Below, one piece after another: positions 1 through 5,001 of a DNA stretch of 5,676 nucleotides. Below the pieces are notes generated by a model. The model was given only the letters and a program-made list of their open reading frames with translations, had not been told where the DNA came from and searched no databases. The position numbers and the translations under genes were made by a program. Each line of letters opens with the position of its first letter. Position 1 is the stretch's first letter. This stretch comes from Ignavibacteria bacterium UBA2333 (GTDB lineage: Bacteria; Bacteroidota; Ignavibacteria; Kapaibacteriales; Kapaibacteriaceae): assembly GCA_002344895.1 (NCBI GenBank), contig DDUR01000095.1:1-5676 (forward strand). The letters run 5' to 3'.

Positions 1-6
1 GTGGGG

Positions 7-46
7 GTGACGCTAGCCGACGCCGAGTGACACGAGGTGACGCGGG
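7..46. repeat. Four imperfect copies of a 10-bp G-rich tandem repeat
   Basis: The units are GTGACGCTAG (7-16), CCGACGCCGA (17-26), GTGACACGAG (27-36) and GTGACGCGGG (37-46). The core GACGC or GACAC recurs exactly every 10 bp. The array may continue past the left edge. The 10-bp period puts each copy on the same helix face. Function is unknown; an intergenic repeat array is the plain reading. Confidence 0.5.
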
Positions 47-59
47 GGCAGCAAACTCA

Positions 60-240
60 TCAGGCCGCTATTATTTCGTTGTTTACAATATCTCTGGTAT
101 CAGCTTCGATGAATAAGCCAGTCACCGTGCGACTCTCTATCTACTGTTTCTTGAGACTCAACCCAGATAATTACATAGTCAATAGCGCTAGCGGGATAGC
201 TAATCCTCGCTTGAGTCAGCAATGTTTCGAATGACCTCAC
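60..240 (-). pseudogene. Decayed coding remnant left of the 204-residue gene
   Basis: A GTG at 238-240 opens 46 residues ending at TGA 100-102, with VRSFETLLTQARISYP and IDYVIIWVESQETVDRES. A neighbouring frame then continues as TGLFIEADTRDIVNNEIIAA to TGA at 60-62. Both parts are protein-like and together suggest one gene with a single frameshift near 115-135. The short stretch just upstream (197-271) also has a protein-like frame that ends DSSED at a TAG. No family is recognised. Positions 1-59 hold only the tandem repeat listed separately. Confidence 0.35.
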
Positions 241-271
241 CCCCTACCAAGAACGATAAAGGTATTGAGTA

Positions 272-886
272 TCAATGCTCTAGATCGTCATTACCTGAAG
301 AGTCCAATCTCTTTCGAGCTGTAGCCAGAAAACGTTTCCATCTTGCCGTAAGCTTATCGGATGGAACGGATTGTAAAATTTGTAGTACTACCTGATCCTT
401 CTTTTCTAAGTATGCTGCCTCTACTCGTCGTGATACCTCTACAAACTTCAGATCACTTGTATACTTTTGACTGGCGAAATGTTGTTGATCCAACAGCATC
501 TGAAAGTTTGCGATGCTTGCGTTGAACTTCGGGATATTATTTGTTACGAACTCATTGATTCGGTCATCTACGACAGATATGTCATTTGCTGTCCTCTTTT
601 CGTTGATTGAGTGCTGATAACCCACAAACCATTCGCCAAGTAAGACCCCTCTTTGCTGCCCATCAACTACAAACGCAGACACCACCTGTTCATATGGGTT
701 ATAGGATATCCGTAAAAACAGACCGTTCTTTGCACTGACAAGCATCGTTGTAGTCACACTCACAATCTGGTAACCATTTTGTTGGAGTGTCACAATGACG
801 CGCGACGAACTATCGAAAGAATACCTCATCCTAAGCGCAAAATAGTACCCGGGAGGTAGCCAGGCATCCATATCCGCGCTGTACAT
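272..886 (-). CDS. Unrecognised 204-residue protein
   Basis: An intact frame with ATG at 884-886, preceded by GGGAG at 4-5 bp spacing, an acceptable ribosome site. The N-terminal half looks beta-rich (LPPGYYFALRMRYSFD at 10-25, SRVIVTLQQNGYQIVSVTTT at 28-47, LFLRISYNPYEQVVSAFVVD at 56-75). The C-terminal half is helical and charged, with a possible coiled helix around KFVEVSRRVEAAYLEKKDQ (147-165) and a basic patch ARWKRFLATARKR (181-193). There is no signal peptide, membrane helix or cysteine. The frame is open for a further 38 codons upstream to 1000 (including LQPYYQWKTHPNPWISHG) but has no start there, so the protein may be the intact part of a longer, frameshifted gene. I do not recognise the family. 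The context allows an immunity protein or other toxin-cassette cargo. Confidence 0.62.
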   Translation of the reverse strand: MYSADMDAWLPPGYYFALRMRYSFDSSSRVIVTLQQNGYQIVSVTTTMLVSAKNGLFLRISYNPYEQVVSAFVVDGQQRGVLLGEWFVGYQHSINEKRTANDISVVDDRINEFVTNNIPKFNASIANFQMLLDQQHFASQKYTSDLKFVEVSRRVEAAYLEKKDQVVLQILQSVPSDKLTARWKRFLATARKRLDSSGNDDLEH

Positions 887-980
887 CCAACTCCCACTAC
901 TCGTATCGCTCGTTGAACCATGAGAGATCCACGGGTTAGGGTGTGTTTTCCACTGGTAGTAGGGTTGGAGAAAAGCATTT

Positions 981-1158
981 TCAGAAGAGCTCGTCGCATT
1001 TCATGACGCGGTCGATTAGCCGAGGGCTTGAGGTTGGATTTGGCTGAGTCTTCACGTAGAAGACACGTAAACCGATCTTCGATGATCCAACTCTTCTCTG
1101 CCGAATATACTCCTTCACCAATCAGCAAGCAGTCTTCTGATTTCCTATTTACTTCCAT
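981..1158 (-). pseudogene. Frameshifted small gene, unrecognised
   Basis: The ATG at 1158 opens MEVNRKSEDCLLIGEGVYSA then EKSWIIEDRF, which is protein-like. Downstream this frame becomes Arg-rich and runs on to 826 inside another gene. From about 1075 the neighbouring frame carries the better sequence: KIGLRVFYVKTQPN, then SSPRLIDRVMKCDELF, with a stop at 981-983. A single shift near 1060-1080 would give a protein of about 60 residues. No Shine-Dalgarno site with proper spacing precedes the ATG. Either a decayed gene or an indel in the assembly explains the pattern. Function and family are unknown. The gap 887-980 continues open in the frame of the next gene. Confidence 0.4.
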
Positions 1159-1239
1159 CCTATCTTAGAGCAAACTCGGCATCATCAACTAGACCGAGTG
1201 CGCTCGTTGAGTACATTGTGAATACATACAGCCTCGTCA

Positions 1240-1365
1240 CTAGTCACCTCGATAGACGGCTAGCAGGTCATTTGACTCCACTGATAACTGCATGGCATTA
1301 CCTCTGTTGTTGTCAAAGTACAATCCACCATGGGACGGTCGGAAGGTCGTGTTCACCTTACTCAT
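1240..1365 (-). pseudogene. Small overlapping ORF or decayed gene after the DUF7660-like gene
   Basis: An ATG at 1363-1365 overlaps the DUF7660-like stop (TATGAGTAA) and opens 41 residues, starting MSKVNTTFRPSHGGLYFD and continuing NAMQLSVESNDLLAVYRGD to TAG at 1240-1242. The overlap is of the kind seen in translationally coupled genes, and the composition is protein-like. A one-base shift near 1258-1265 would continue into PSIEVTSDEAVCIHNVLNER (about 1195-1258), also protein-like, before TGA. This suggests a frameshifted gene rather than a complete one. I do not recognise the product. It could equally be a short coupled peptide or noncoding. Confidence 0.35.
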
Positions 1366-1627
1366 ACAACGTCGCAGCTCTTAGTATGTCACCCAAAACA
1401 CGCCATGGAACGTTTGCGGGAGGCACTTCACCCCGATTGAGGTAGTAACCATCCATATCCTCCACCCACGAACTCATAGCCTCCAGATACAGCGGCAAGG
1501 TGTTGTTTTCCCAACTATCTGGTTTATTTACAATCTCGCAACGAAGATTCTTCACGAACTCAATGAATTCTTCACGTGTTTGAATTTCATGCGGTTGATC
1601 ATGTTTTGTCTGCGTCACATTGCCCAT
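1358..1627 (-). CDS. DUF7660-like small protein, probable immunity function
   Basis: An 89-residue cytoplasmic protein. The ATG at 1625-1627 is preceded by AGGGA with about 6-bp spacing, a good ribosome site that lies partly on the stop of the stub upstream. The pattern matches what I recall of DUF7660: TREEFIEFVKNLRCEI (17-32), DSWENNTLPLYLEAM (37-51), SWVEDMDGYY (53-62), then PWRVLGDILRAATLYE (74-89) at the very C-terminus. Length and end agree with a complete single-domain protein. Proteins of this family often occur beside polymorphic toxins and are thought to act as immunity proteins. Here the partner toxin is not intact, so it would be an orphan immunity gene. The family call is from memory, and no active-site claim is made. 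Confidence 0.8.
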   Translation of the reverse strand: MGNVTQTKHDQPHEIQTREEFIEFVKNLRCEIVNKPDSWENNTLPLYLEAMSSWVEDMDGYYLNRGEVPPANVPWRVLGDILRAATLYE

Positions 1628-1636
1628 GGTGTTTCC

Positions 1637-1840
1637 CTATCGTGGTTTCTTCATGATGGACACTCCGTCGGTCTTCGTCGCGAAGTGCCACCCGTCTTTC
1701 ACTATCTCCTCAGCCGTCGCCATACGAAACGCAATCTCAACGTCAGCTTGCTTGAATGCCCACAGACGCCACGTTGAGTAGACTACTGGACTCACGTAGC
1801 GGCATGTCTGACGATTTACAACCACGCACCCGAACCATTA
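1637..1840 (-). pseudogene. Second toxin-tip-like stub, upstream of the DUF7660-like gene
   Basis: The frame opens after TAA at 1838-1840 and ends with TAG at 1637-1639. The only start candidate is GTG at 1823-1825, giving 62 residues without a clear ribosome site. The second half is clearly protein-like: ADVEIAFRMATAEEIVKDGW followed by HFATKTDGVSIMKKPR. The first part (VNRQTCRYVSPVVYSTW) is less convincing. An overlapping frame (about 1745-1865; MPLRESSSLLNVASVGIQAS) is also protein-like, which suggests an ancestral frameshift near 1745-1790. Nine bases separate the stop from the next gene, so it sits where a toxin C-terminus would sit. Alternatives are a genuine small gene or part of an older Rhs tip. 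Confidence 0.45.
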
Positions 1841-1868
1841 CCCTACCGATGCGTCGTAACGGCGGCGT

Positions 1869-2156
1869 TTATGTGTACTTTCTCAATGTATCGTGTAAGT
1901 ACCTCTCCATACAATCCAAGTACTGTAGTGTTTCTTCGACATTAGTCGCGTCCCCTTTCGTAGCAAACAGAATCTCTAAAGGTGTCCAGTGGTCGTACCA
2001 CTGGGCAACAATTTGCGCACTCTCGTAGCTACCTGCGTCTAACGACCCTTCCAAGTATCCGATGAGCTGCGAAAGCAGCAGATTACCAGCGCGATAGTCA
2101 TGTATCGAACCGATCATCGCCTGCCACAATCTTTTTTGATGGTCATTGAACGGCAC
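1869..2156 (-). CDS. Small helical protein, probable orphan immunity protein
   Basis: I prefer the GTG at 2154-2156 as start because AAGGAAG lies just upstream with good spacing. The ATG at 2192 would add 12 residues (MSFRSLKQQRKL) that are merely the other reading of the preceding stub and have no ribosome site. The protein of about 95 residues is helical and soluble, with FNDHQKRLWQAMIGSIHDYR, AGNLLLSQLIGYLEGSL, and WYDHWTPLEILFA, ending in a helix EETLQYLDCMERYLHDTL. The pattern of IxDYRxGxLxLxxLxxxLxG followed by a W-centred loop (HWTPLE) resembles a recurrent family of small uncharacterised bacterial proteins, recalled and not searched. The overlap with the stub upstream suggests a retained immunity gene whose toxin is lost. 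Function is unproven. Confidence 0.72.
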   Translation of the reverse strand: MPFNDHQKRLWQAMIGSIHDYRAGNLLLSQLIGYLEGSLDAGSYESAQIVAQWYDHWTPLEILFATKGDATNVEETLQYLDCMERYLHDTLRKYT

Positions 2157-2346
2157 TAACTTCCTTTGCTGTTTTAATGACCGAAATGACACCCGTCCGT
2201 TCGGGATTGGTTATTGCTCGAATATCCTGAAATGTTCTGACAACTTCTGCGGTCGTACTTCCCGATGTTACTGTACCAATTCTGATTGCATTCTCTACAT
2301 CTGCCACCTTTCGCTTCAGATCACATCCTGTAACGCGTTTACTCTA
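2143..2346 (-). pseudogene. Toxin-tip-like C-terminal stub upstream of a small helical gene
   Basis: This open frame follows a TAG at 2344-2346 and ends with TGA at 2143-2145. It reads like real protein: KRKVADVENAIRIG, TTAEVVRTFQDIRAITNPE, then GVISVIKTAKEVSAVQ. No ATG is present; the only plausible start is GTG 2305-2307 with a weak GAAG site, which would give 54 residues. The end overlaps by 14 bp the likely GTG start of the next gene, the arrangement seen between a toxin C-terminus and its immunity gene. I read it as the stub of a displaced polymorphic-toxin tip. A genuine short gene is possible. I do not recognise the family. Confidence 0.45.
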
Positions 2347-2689
2347 CGTCCGGCCGCACTCCTGTTCCTAGTTTGACCAGGGTGCCGTGTCCAACGTCTC
2401 GTCCTTCGAACATTGTAAACTGAGCTCCAACAACTAACCAAGGGCGTACGTAGTGGTCATACAAGAATGCGATAGGAACATTTGCCGCTGAGCCACCTGG
2501 TGGGATTGGCCTGTTATCAAACAATATCCAACAATCGAAGTACTCATTGGCGAGTTCAGGAACATTGGTAAACATCACCGGGACAACGTAGCGATAGTGA
2601 TCGCGAACGTGAACTGGTGACTTTCGACCACCTTCCTCAGTTGTTTTGAGTTTTATGATTGCGATATCCCAGCTCATGGCGGCCCCCAT
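2339..2689 (-). CDS. Stand-alone EF-Tu domain III-like beta-barrel protein
   Basis: A 116-residue protein whose ends match the last beta-barrel domain of elongation factor Tu. KLKTTEEGGRKSPV (13-26) parallels the EEGGR-x-x-P stretch that opens EF-Tu domain III. PIPPGGSAANVPIAF (61-75) parallels the PGD/V turn, and FTMFEGRDVGHGTLVKL (91-107) parallels the closing REGGRTVGAG strand. It lacks the GTPase domain and all G motifs, so it is not a translation factor. A second ATG at 2677 (residue 5, MSWDIAI) has GGGGG five bases upstream and is a better start than 2689. It follows the immunity gene by 40 bp and is probably co-transcribed. Possible roles (inference): a further immunity protein, or a decoy for toxins that need EF-Tu. 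No family name is asserted. Confidence 0.72.
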   Translation of the reverse strand: MGAAMSWDIAIIKLKTTEEGGRKSPVHVRDHYRYVVPVMFTNVPELANEYFDCWILFDNRPIPPGGSAANVPIAFLYDHYVRPWLVVGAQFTMFEGRDVGHGTLVKLGTGVRPDVE

Positions 2690-2703
2690 GGAATTGCCAT
2701 GCC

Positions 2704-2722
2704 GTTGTCAACAAATGACAAC
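2704..2722. repeat. Short hairpin between the immunity gene and the barrel gene
   Basis: GTTGTCA (2704-2710) and TGACAAC (2716-2722) form a perfect 7-bp stem with a 5-nt loop in the 40-bp gap after the immunity stop. There is no T run on either side, so termination is unlikely. It could be an mRNA processing or stability element, an operator, or chance. Confidence 0.4.
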
Positions 2723-2729
2723 AGTATCA

Positions 2730-2996
2730 CTAGCACGTTCGCCACGCATTCCGTTCGACCCCGAACTCTAGTCTCGCCTGTTCCTTGGCAGCTTCCAGTG
2801 TTGAGTGATAGGTATCCGTAATCTCTACATCATTGGCATCAAGATATAGCAGATAGAACCCTTCGTCGCCCTCATACTGCACAATCTGTAAAGTGTGCAC
2901 TGCTCCGATGGGAGATCCATCAACTACATGAACTGTATAGCCTGTTGAAGGATGGCTCGATCCCAAGTGAACAATGGCTTTTACGTCTGTGTTCAT
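2730..2996 (-). CDS. Probable cognate immunity protein of the Rhs tip toxin
   Basis: An 88-residue cytoplasmic protein starting on the ATG that overlaps the Rhs stop codon (ATGA), so translation is probably coupled; AGG about 6 bases upstream can serve as ribosome site inside the toxin end. It has no signal peptide or membrane segment. The N-terminal half is beta-rich (HPSTGYTVHVVDG, HTLQIVQYEGDEGFYLLYLD, 15-53). The C-terminal half is ITDTYHSTLEAAKEQARLEF (59-78), an acidic helix pattern found in small immunity-like proteins that end in an ExAxxQAxxEFGV helix. Position, size and acidity support an immunity role for the tip encoded just upstream. No experiment or search backs the pairing. It could alternatively be a general small protein carried by the cassette. 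Confidence 0.8.
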   Translation of the reverse strand: MNTDVKAIVHLGSSHPSTGYTVHVVDGSPIGAVHTLQIVQYEGDEGFYLLYLDANDVEITDTYHSTLEAAKEQARLEFGVERNAWRTC

Positions 2997-4375
2997 TCAA
3001 TCCTCACTACTGCATTTTCAACGACTCGACCCAACTCGTCTAATGCTTCGAAATGTACATGATGATTACCAGGCACTCTGACCTCGTGTCGCCCGTAGCG
3101 AACTTGCCTCAAGCCATCAACTGACACGTAGCGTCCTGGTGATACTTCACGGTATCCTTCACCAAGATATTCAATTGTCGTATTGAGCACCGCGTCCTCC
3201 GAAATCGTACCAGAAGGAAACTCTGGTGCGCGTCCGCGTCTAGTTGCTTTCGCTACCTCCTTCCCCGGCCCCACCACAACGGCAGCTTCATCAACCAGTG
3301 ACGGTCCGACAACGCCGGCTTCTGCTACATCGTCAAGTACTGTCGCAGCTCTTGTTGCAACATCGTCAGCTGCGGAAAATACGACACCGGGTGTAGATAC
3401 CGTCTCAATAGACGTAACCGTTAGTGAGCGTGAGGTTGCAGGCGCTACACCACCAGCAATGGTTTGAACGCCCATCTCGATGCCGGAAGCCATCGGTTCG
3501 GCATATTCCTTCGGAACTCCAGCGGTTTCGAGTGTACCGCGTGCTACTTGTTTGAGGACCGTCTCTTGAGGAGTATCGTAGATAATTTGATTAACACCAC
3601 TTGCAGCGAGGTCAGCACCAACGGCAAAAACAACGACTCCGACTCCTATCTCTGCTGTTGCGGCACCGGCAGTCATGATTAATCCACCAGCCACGACCTT
3701 TGCCGTACCTGCGATCACGTTTGCCAACGCATCCGTTCCGCCCTTGACAAGCGCTACCGACGTTGCATCCGATTGACTTCGCTCCGGTTTATCTCCGAGG
3801 GAAATTGGCAATGATGGAAGCTTATATGTCAGCGAGAATGGTCGATCGGCAACAACGTTAATATTTAGGATCACATAGGAATGCCCGATCCCTTCTATCG
3901 GAGTCATCGGCACCATTGGAACCAAGGGTACCGCCTGATGCCCTCCACCCGTCTGCGATGTAGATGACGATGAAGTACTTGACGGTGGAGTTGTACCGCC
4001 TGGTTTACTAGCGTCTGAATTACTTGCTGCTCGCTGATCCCCACCGCCCGTCGTCAACCCAAACCAGTCCGTGAGCATTGCCGGGTTCCCTGCCAGACCC
4101 GCATACGTACTCTCCCACGGCTGCAGAACAGGATCATGACTCGTCCACCGACCCGTACGAGCGTCGTAGGTGCGGAAGAGGGTTGCGTAGTCGTTGATGA
4201 TGGTCGTGTGGAGTGCTACTTCCGACATTCGGAGCATTCCCTGGAAGCCGTAGCGATACGGTTCCTTGAGGTCGGCACTGCGTGTGACGCGGGCGATGCC
4301 GTAGGCGTCGTATTCGTAGACGCTGACGGGTTCAACGATGTAGGATCCGCCCGACGAGAGTTTAATGTCGGGCAC
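2993..4375 (-). CDS. Rhs C-terminal tip: core end, linker, pre-toxin segment and toxin domain
   Basis: Rhs proteins are delivery scaffolds that carry variable C-terminal toxins against neighbouring cells. The frame is open from 4480. The first start-like codon is the GTG at 4375, which falls inside RALVPDIK just after the conserved DHLGSVRA, so it is a formal start of an orphan tip rather than a natural one. Domains (residues from 4375): Rhs-associated core about 20-107 (VYEYDAYG, YRYGFQGM, YDARTGRWTSHDPVLQPW, ending GNPAMLTDWFGL); Ser/Thr/Gly/Pro linker 108-160; Ala/Gly/Val-rich helical or membrane-active segment about 205-265; spacer to about 382; and a 78-residue tip (383-460) with EYLGEGYREVSPGRYVS, DGLRQVRYGRHEVR and NHHVHFEALD. 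The clustered His and Arg suggest a nuclease-type toxin, but I cannot assign a family. The stop overlaps the next gene by ATGA, typical of toxin-immunity pairs. Confidence 0.85.
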   Translation of the reverse strand: MPDIKLSSGGSYIVEPVSVYEYDAYGIARVTRSADLKEPYRYGFQGMLRMSEVALHTTIINDYATLFRTYDARTGRWTSHDPVLQPWESTYAGLAGNPAMLTDWFGLTTGGGDQRAASNSDASKPGGTTPPSSTSSSSTSQTGGGHQAVPLVPMVPMTPIEGIGHSYVILNINVVADRPFSLTYKLPSLPISLGDKPERSQSDATSVALVKGGTDALANVIAGTAKVVAGGLIMTAGAATAEIGVGVVVFAVGADLAASGVNQIIYDTPQETVLKQVARGTLETAGVPKEYAEPMASGIEMGVQTIAGGVAPATSRSLTVTSIETVSTPGVVFSAADDVATRAATVLDDVAEAGVVGPSLVDEAAVVVGPGKEVAKATRRGRAPEFPSGTISEDAVLNTTIEYLGEGYREVSPGRYVSVDGLRQVRYGRHEVRVPGNHHVHFEALDELGRVVENAVVRIE

Positions 4376-4413
4376 GAGGGCTCGAACGGAGCCAAGGTGA
4401 TCGACGAGTCGGT

Positions 4414-4653
4414 AGCGGCGTCGACGTCCGTACGGACGATCTGGCCAAAGGCATCGTAGATGTACGTGGCCGTCACACCGTTATCAGTTATCGTTCGAAC
4501 ACCATCAAACGACGTCCACGTCAGCGACCTCGTTGTTGCCTTTGACTGACTCGTTACACGGCCATCGGCATCAGTCACATTCTGCGCGGCTGAAGCGGTG
4601 CGGACATCGATAGGCGACGCTCGGTTGTCAGCACACAACGTGCGTGAATTCTA
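4414..4653 (-). pseudogene. Frame-broken 5' remnant of the Rhs core
   Basis: This frame opens right after an in-frame TAG (4651-4653) and carries Rhs-type sequence: DADGRVTSQSK, TWTSFDGVRTI, and the YD-repeat-like ATYIYDAFGQIVR. Only a TTG (4638) is available as a start, no ribosome site is evident, and an Rhs protein normally has more than a thousand residues of beta-cocoon before this point. The frame therefore looks like the truncated inside of an Rhs gene. Around 4390-4440 the homology jumps to the next frame (RYRLVDHLGSVRALV, about 4363-4407). Continuing in the first frame gives non-Rhs sequence until a stop at 4216. The jump corresponds to a one-base loss or two-base gain. No slippery heptamer is visible, so mutation or sequencing error is likelier than programmed frameshifting. 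Confidence 0.75.
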
Positions 4654-4659
4654 CACACT

Positions 4660-4780
4660 GAGATAAGCGTAACCCAGCGTAGGCCGGTGTAACCCAGCGT
4701 GAGCAAGCGTTGCAACGTGTTTCCCCGGGCTGATATGTGGTGCCCCTTCGGGGCACAAGAGGAGATATATCTACATCAGT
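4660..4780. repeat. Probable extragenic repeat element between gyrB and the Rhs remnant
   Basis: This stretch has no credible gene but is highly structured. GTAACCCAGCGT occurs twice at a 20-bp period (4669-4680 and 4689-4700), with degenerate neighbours AAGCGT and TTGCAACGT. Next come CCCCGGG (4723-4729) and a perfect 7-bp hairpin GTGCCCC-TTC-GGGGCAC (4740-4756), then GAGGAGATATATCT (4760-4773). Read on the minus strand, the order of a GCCCCGAAGGGGC hairpin, CCGGGG and ACGCTGGGTTACGC modules resembles a dispersed intergenic repeat type I recall from other bacterial genomes; this is from memory and was not searched. The element ends within a few bases of the broken Rhs 5' end. The rest of 4781-4907 shows no gene and no convincing promoter. 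Confidence 0.5.
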
Positions 4781-4907
4781 GCCAATGAATGACACCCTGA
4801 AAGTGAATCGTTCTGGTATATTTCTCGGAACACAAACACATACCCATTCTTTGTTAAATCGCGTTTGGGTTTGTTTGGGGGCAATGATACCTACACCATT
4901 CACACCT

Positions 4908-4964
4908 TTAAAAAACCAAAAGGCGCAATCCCATGTCGTGCGTTCGACATCATGGATTGCGCCT
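4908..4964 (-). terminator. Rho-independent terminator of gyrB
   Basis: An 11-bp perfect stem is formed by AGGCGCAATCC (4921-4931) and GGATTGCGCCT (4954-4964). It is extended inwards by ATGTCG/CGACAT (4933-4938 with 4945-4950) across a small asymmetric bulge, leaving a 6-nt loop. On the minus strand the stem is followed at once by TTTGGTTTTTTAAA (4907-4920). Stem plus U tract, placed just after the gyrB stop, is the classical intrinsic terminator layout. It should insulate the Rhs locus from gyrB transcription. The plus side of the stem has no T tract, so it acts only on minus-strand transcripts. Confidence 0.9.
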
Positions 4965-5001
4965 GGTTAAGATCAACTACTTGTTGTTACCAACTATTTG
5001 A

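Noticed and set aside
37..234. Plus-strand 65-residue frame at the left end
   Set aside because: It starts on GTG or ATG without a ribosome site, inside the tandem repeat. The minus-strand frames in the same bases read more like protein.
826..1158. The full 110-residue minus-strand frame as one gene
   Set aside because: Only its first 30-35 residues look like protein. The rest is Arg-rich and overlaps better frames, so only the frameshifted version ending at 981 is listed.
3183..3682. Plus-strand open frames opposite the Rhs spacer and pre-toxin segment
   Set aside because: Their Ser/Thr/Ala-rich or Cys-rich content is the complement of the Ala/Gly/Val-rich Rhs segment. No independent start signal.
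4390..4440. Programmed -1 ribosomal frameshifting in the Rhs core
   Set aside because: The direction of shift fits, but there is no slippery heptamer or obvious downstream structure. A mutation or indel error is simpler.
4628..4903. A 91-residue minus-strand open frame between the gyrB terminator and the Rhs remnant
   Set aside because: It starts on a GTG beside the terminator T tract, runs through the extragenic repeat, and its second half is only a translation of repeat modules. There is no ribosome site and no protein-like N-terminus.
4781..4907. A promoter for the Rhs cassette
   Set aside because: I looked for sigma-70 boxes and for the TTTG/TAnnTTTG Bacteroidota type on the minus strand and found no pair with acceptable spacing.
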